Of a stretch of DNA of 44,546 nucleotides, positions 43,671 to 44,546 are shown piece after piece. The DNA is taken from the NCBI GenBank assembly GCA_015680685.1, contig MNCI01018369.1, positions 207,584 to 252,129 of the forward strand, in the 5' to 3' direction. The notes under the pieces are model-generated. The model searched no databases and was not told the DNA's origin. It saw only the letters and a program-made list of their open reading frames with translations. The stretch is from Gnetum montanum (taxonomy: Eukaryota > Streptophyta > Gnetopsida > Gnetales > Gnetaceae). The translations under genes and the position numbers were made by a program. How positions within the stretch are numbered: the stretch's first letter is position 1; each line of letters begins with the position of its first letter.

Positions 43671-44279
43671 GTAAAGAATAGATGCTCGTCGGGCATGTCT
43701 CAACTGTCTTTGAGTTATATTACGCTCATTCACGCTGTGCTGCGTGCACGAGCGTAACATAACATGGAAACAATGGATTCAAGCTGTTTTACACTCGCTT
43801 ACGCAGCCGCGCGTAATGAAGCATAAACGATGTTTAGTTTGACGACGCAATACATTGTGCTACGCTACGTTGCGTGATGAGCGTATAATGAGCAATCGCA
43901 CTTTCTTAGACGTTGCCTTTGACTGTTTTGGAGCTCATTACGCTGTCGTGCGTAACAGAGCGTAAACCTGGCCTTGAACAAAAGACTTAGCAAAATACAC
44001 AAGAAGTCGCATATTACGCTGCTCAAGCTTCTCCCTATGCCAAAGTAACTATCCTTCTGATGCTGGACTATGTTTGAACAGAATCACGCTAAGTGCCATT
44101 ACGCTACGTCGCGTGATATAGCGTAAACAGAAAAAGCGTAGAAAGATTAGGAATCTGCATAAGAAGTTGAGAACTTGATGCTATGCGCCTCTTAGTGTTG
44201 CTCTGTCTTATTCTCCCTTTTGGAATTCTGACATGCGCCCTTGCCTGAATTATGAATCTTTGCCTGAGGCCAACTCACA

Positions 44280-44546
44280 ATTGTCACGGTGTTTCAAGCG
44301 ACGCTCACGTTCCAATGAGTCTATGCCACGATTGTTGGCATGAGTTTCCTCAGTTCGTTCCATGCATTTTTGTTTGCCCCTACGAGAAGCTGTCAACCAC
44401 GGGGTGTCTACTACTTATTATGTGGTTGCTACATACAGGCATCCTTGTTGTAGAGTCTCTTGGGCACACCTGTGACATGGAGACATTTCCTCCATGTCAT
44501 CACTCGATGAATCACTATATGTGATCCATGGAACTATTCTCTTCTC
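44280..44546. other. Flank beyond R6
   Basis: 267 bases with no similarity that I can see to other parts of the window. The expected target duplication would be ATTGT (44280-44284), but its partner lies in the gap. No gene is supported. Confidence 0.5.

Larger units (their letters stand above)
31666..44279 (-). mobile_element. R6: near-complete Tat-lineage Ty3/gypsy retrotransposon carrying an antisense gene
   Basis: About 12.7 kb on the minus strand: 5' LTR (42840-44279), binding site (42816-42833), gag-protease (38802-42590), a spacer with an antisense gene, pol with RT, two RNase H domains and integrase (33805-37107), a tandem-repeat 3' region and the 3' LTR (to 33026; its first ~79 bases lie in the gap). 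The second, archaeal-type RNase H between RT and integrase marks the Tat lineage. The LTRs differ at about 4% of positions by eye, mostly transitions. Gag-protease and pol have nonsense codons but I see no frameshift, and part of RT is missing at 36511, so this copy is inactive yet fairly young. Confidence 0.9.
42840..44279 (-). repeat. R6 5' LTR
   Basis: Starts TGTAACGACGG (42840), just beyond the binding site. The outer end is set at the CA of AACTCACA (44279); clear identity with the other LTR ends at 44266. On the minus strand U3 is 44279-43540, the TATA box CTATAAATA is at 43531-43539, and R-U5 follows. U3 is packed with GCGTAA or TTACGC words that form many hairpins. Confidence 0.9.

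Noticed and set aside
1-44546. CRISPR arrays, operons or other bacterial features
   Set aside because: The repeats are LTRs and satellite-like arrays, introns and plant retroelements are present, and no bacterial gene organisation is seen.

Overview
The window looks like nuclear, non-genic DNA from a plant with a large, repeat-rich genome. It is AT-rich and almost entirely nested, decaying LTR retrotransposons, with no host gene, tRNA or rRNA that I can support. The species cannot be told; a seed plant is likely because a Ty3/gypsy Tat-lineage element with two RNase H domains is present. One 622-base run of N (31044-31665) and a single N (36511) mark assembly gaps.

Layout. R1 (about 1-4860, continuing at 11391 to about 12400, minus strand) is a worn Tat-like Ty3/gypsy element keeping a primer binding site, gag zinc knuckle and protease. 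R2 (4861-11385, plus) is a Ty1/copia-type element inserted in the R1 LTR with a perfect 5-bp duplication; it has gag and, instead of pol, a second decayed gene. 13106-15368 may be an old long LTR. R3 (15857-21009, plus) is a relative of R2 without visible pol. R4 (21010-30126, minus) is a Ty3/gypsy element inserted in the 3' LTR of R3; it has gag and a coding region of about 900 codons with a long helical tail (ORF-X), but no pol. R5 (30127-31043) is a less decayed relative of the R4 LTR that abuts it. R6 (31666-44279, minus) is the best preserved: a Tat element with two LTRs of about 1.43 kb (about 4% different by eye), gag-protease in one frame and RT-RNaseH-RNaseH-integrase in another.

The most unusual structure is the 1.7-kb stretch between protease and reverse transcriptase of R6. 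On the sense strand it has the form of an intron whose removal would join the two coding regions in phase. On the opposite strand it carries a two-exon gene with its own 80-bp intron and an acidic C-terminus. A second pattern spans the window: every recognisable LTR family has its own short palindromic word repeated in both orientations just upstream of its TATA box. In R2 and R4 the same words reappear inside the element, in front of the extra gene, as if the promoter had been copied.

Most in-frame stops are of the kind made by C-to-T change at CAG, CAA or CGA codons, as expected for copies silenced by cytosine methylation. Nothing here appears able to transpose by itself.
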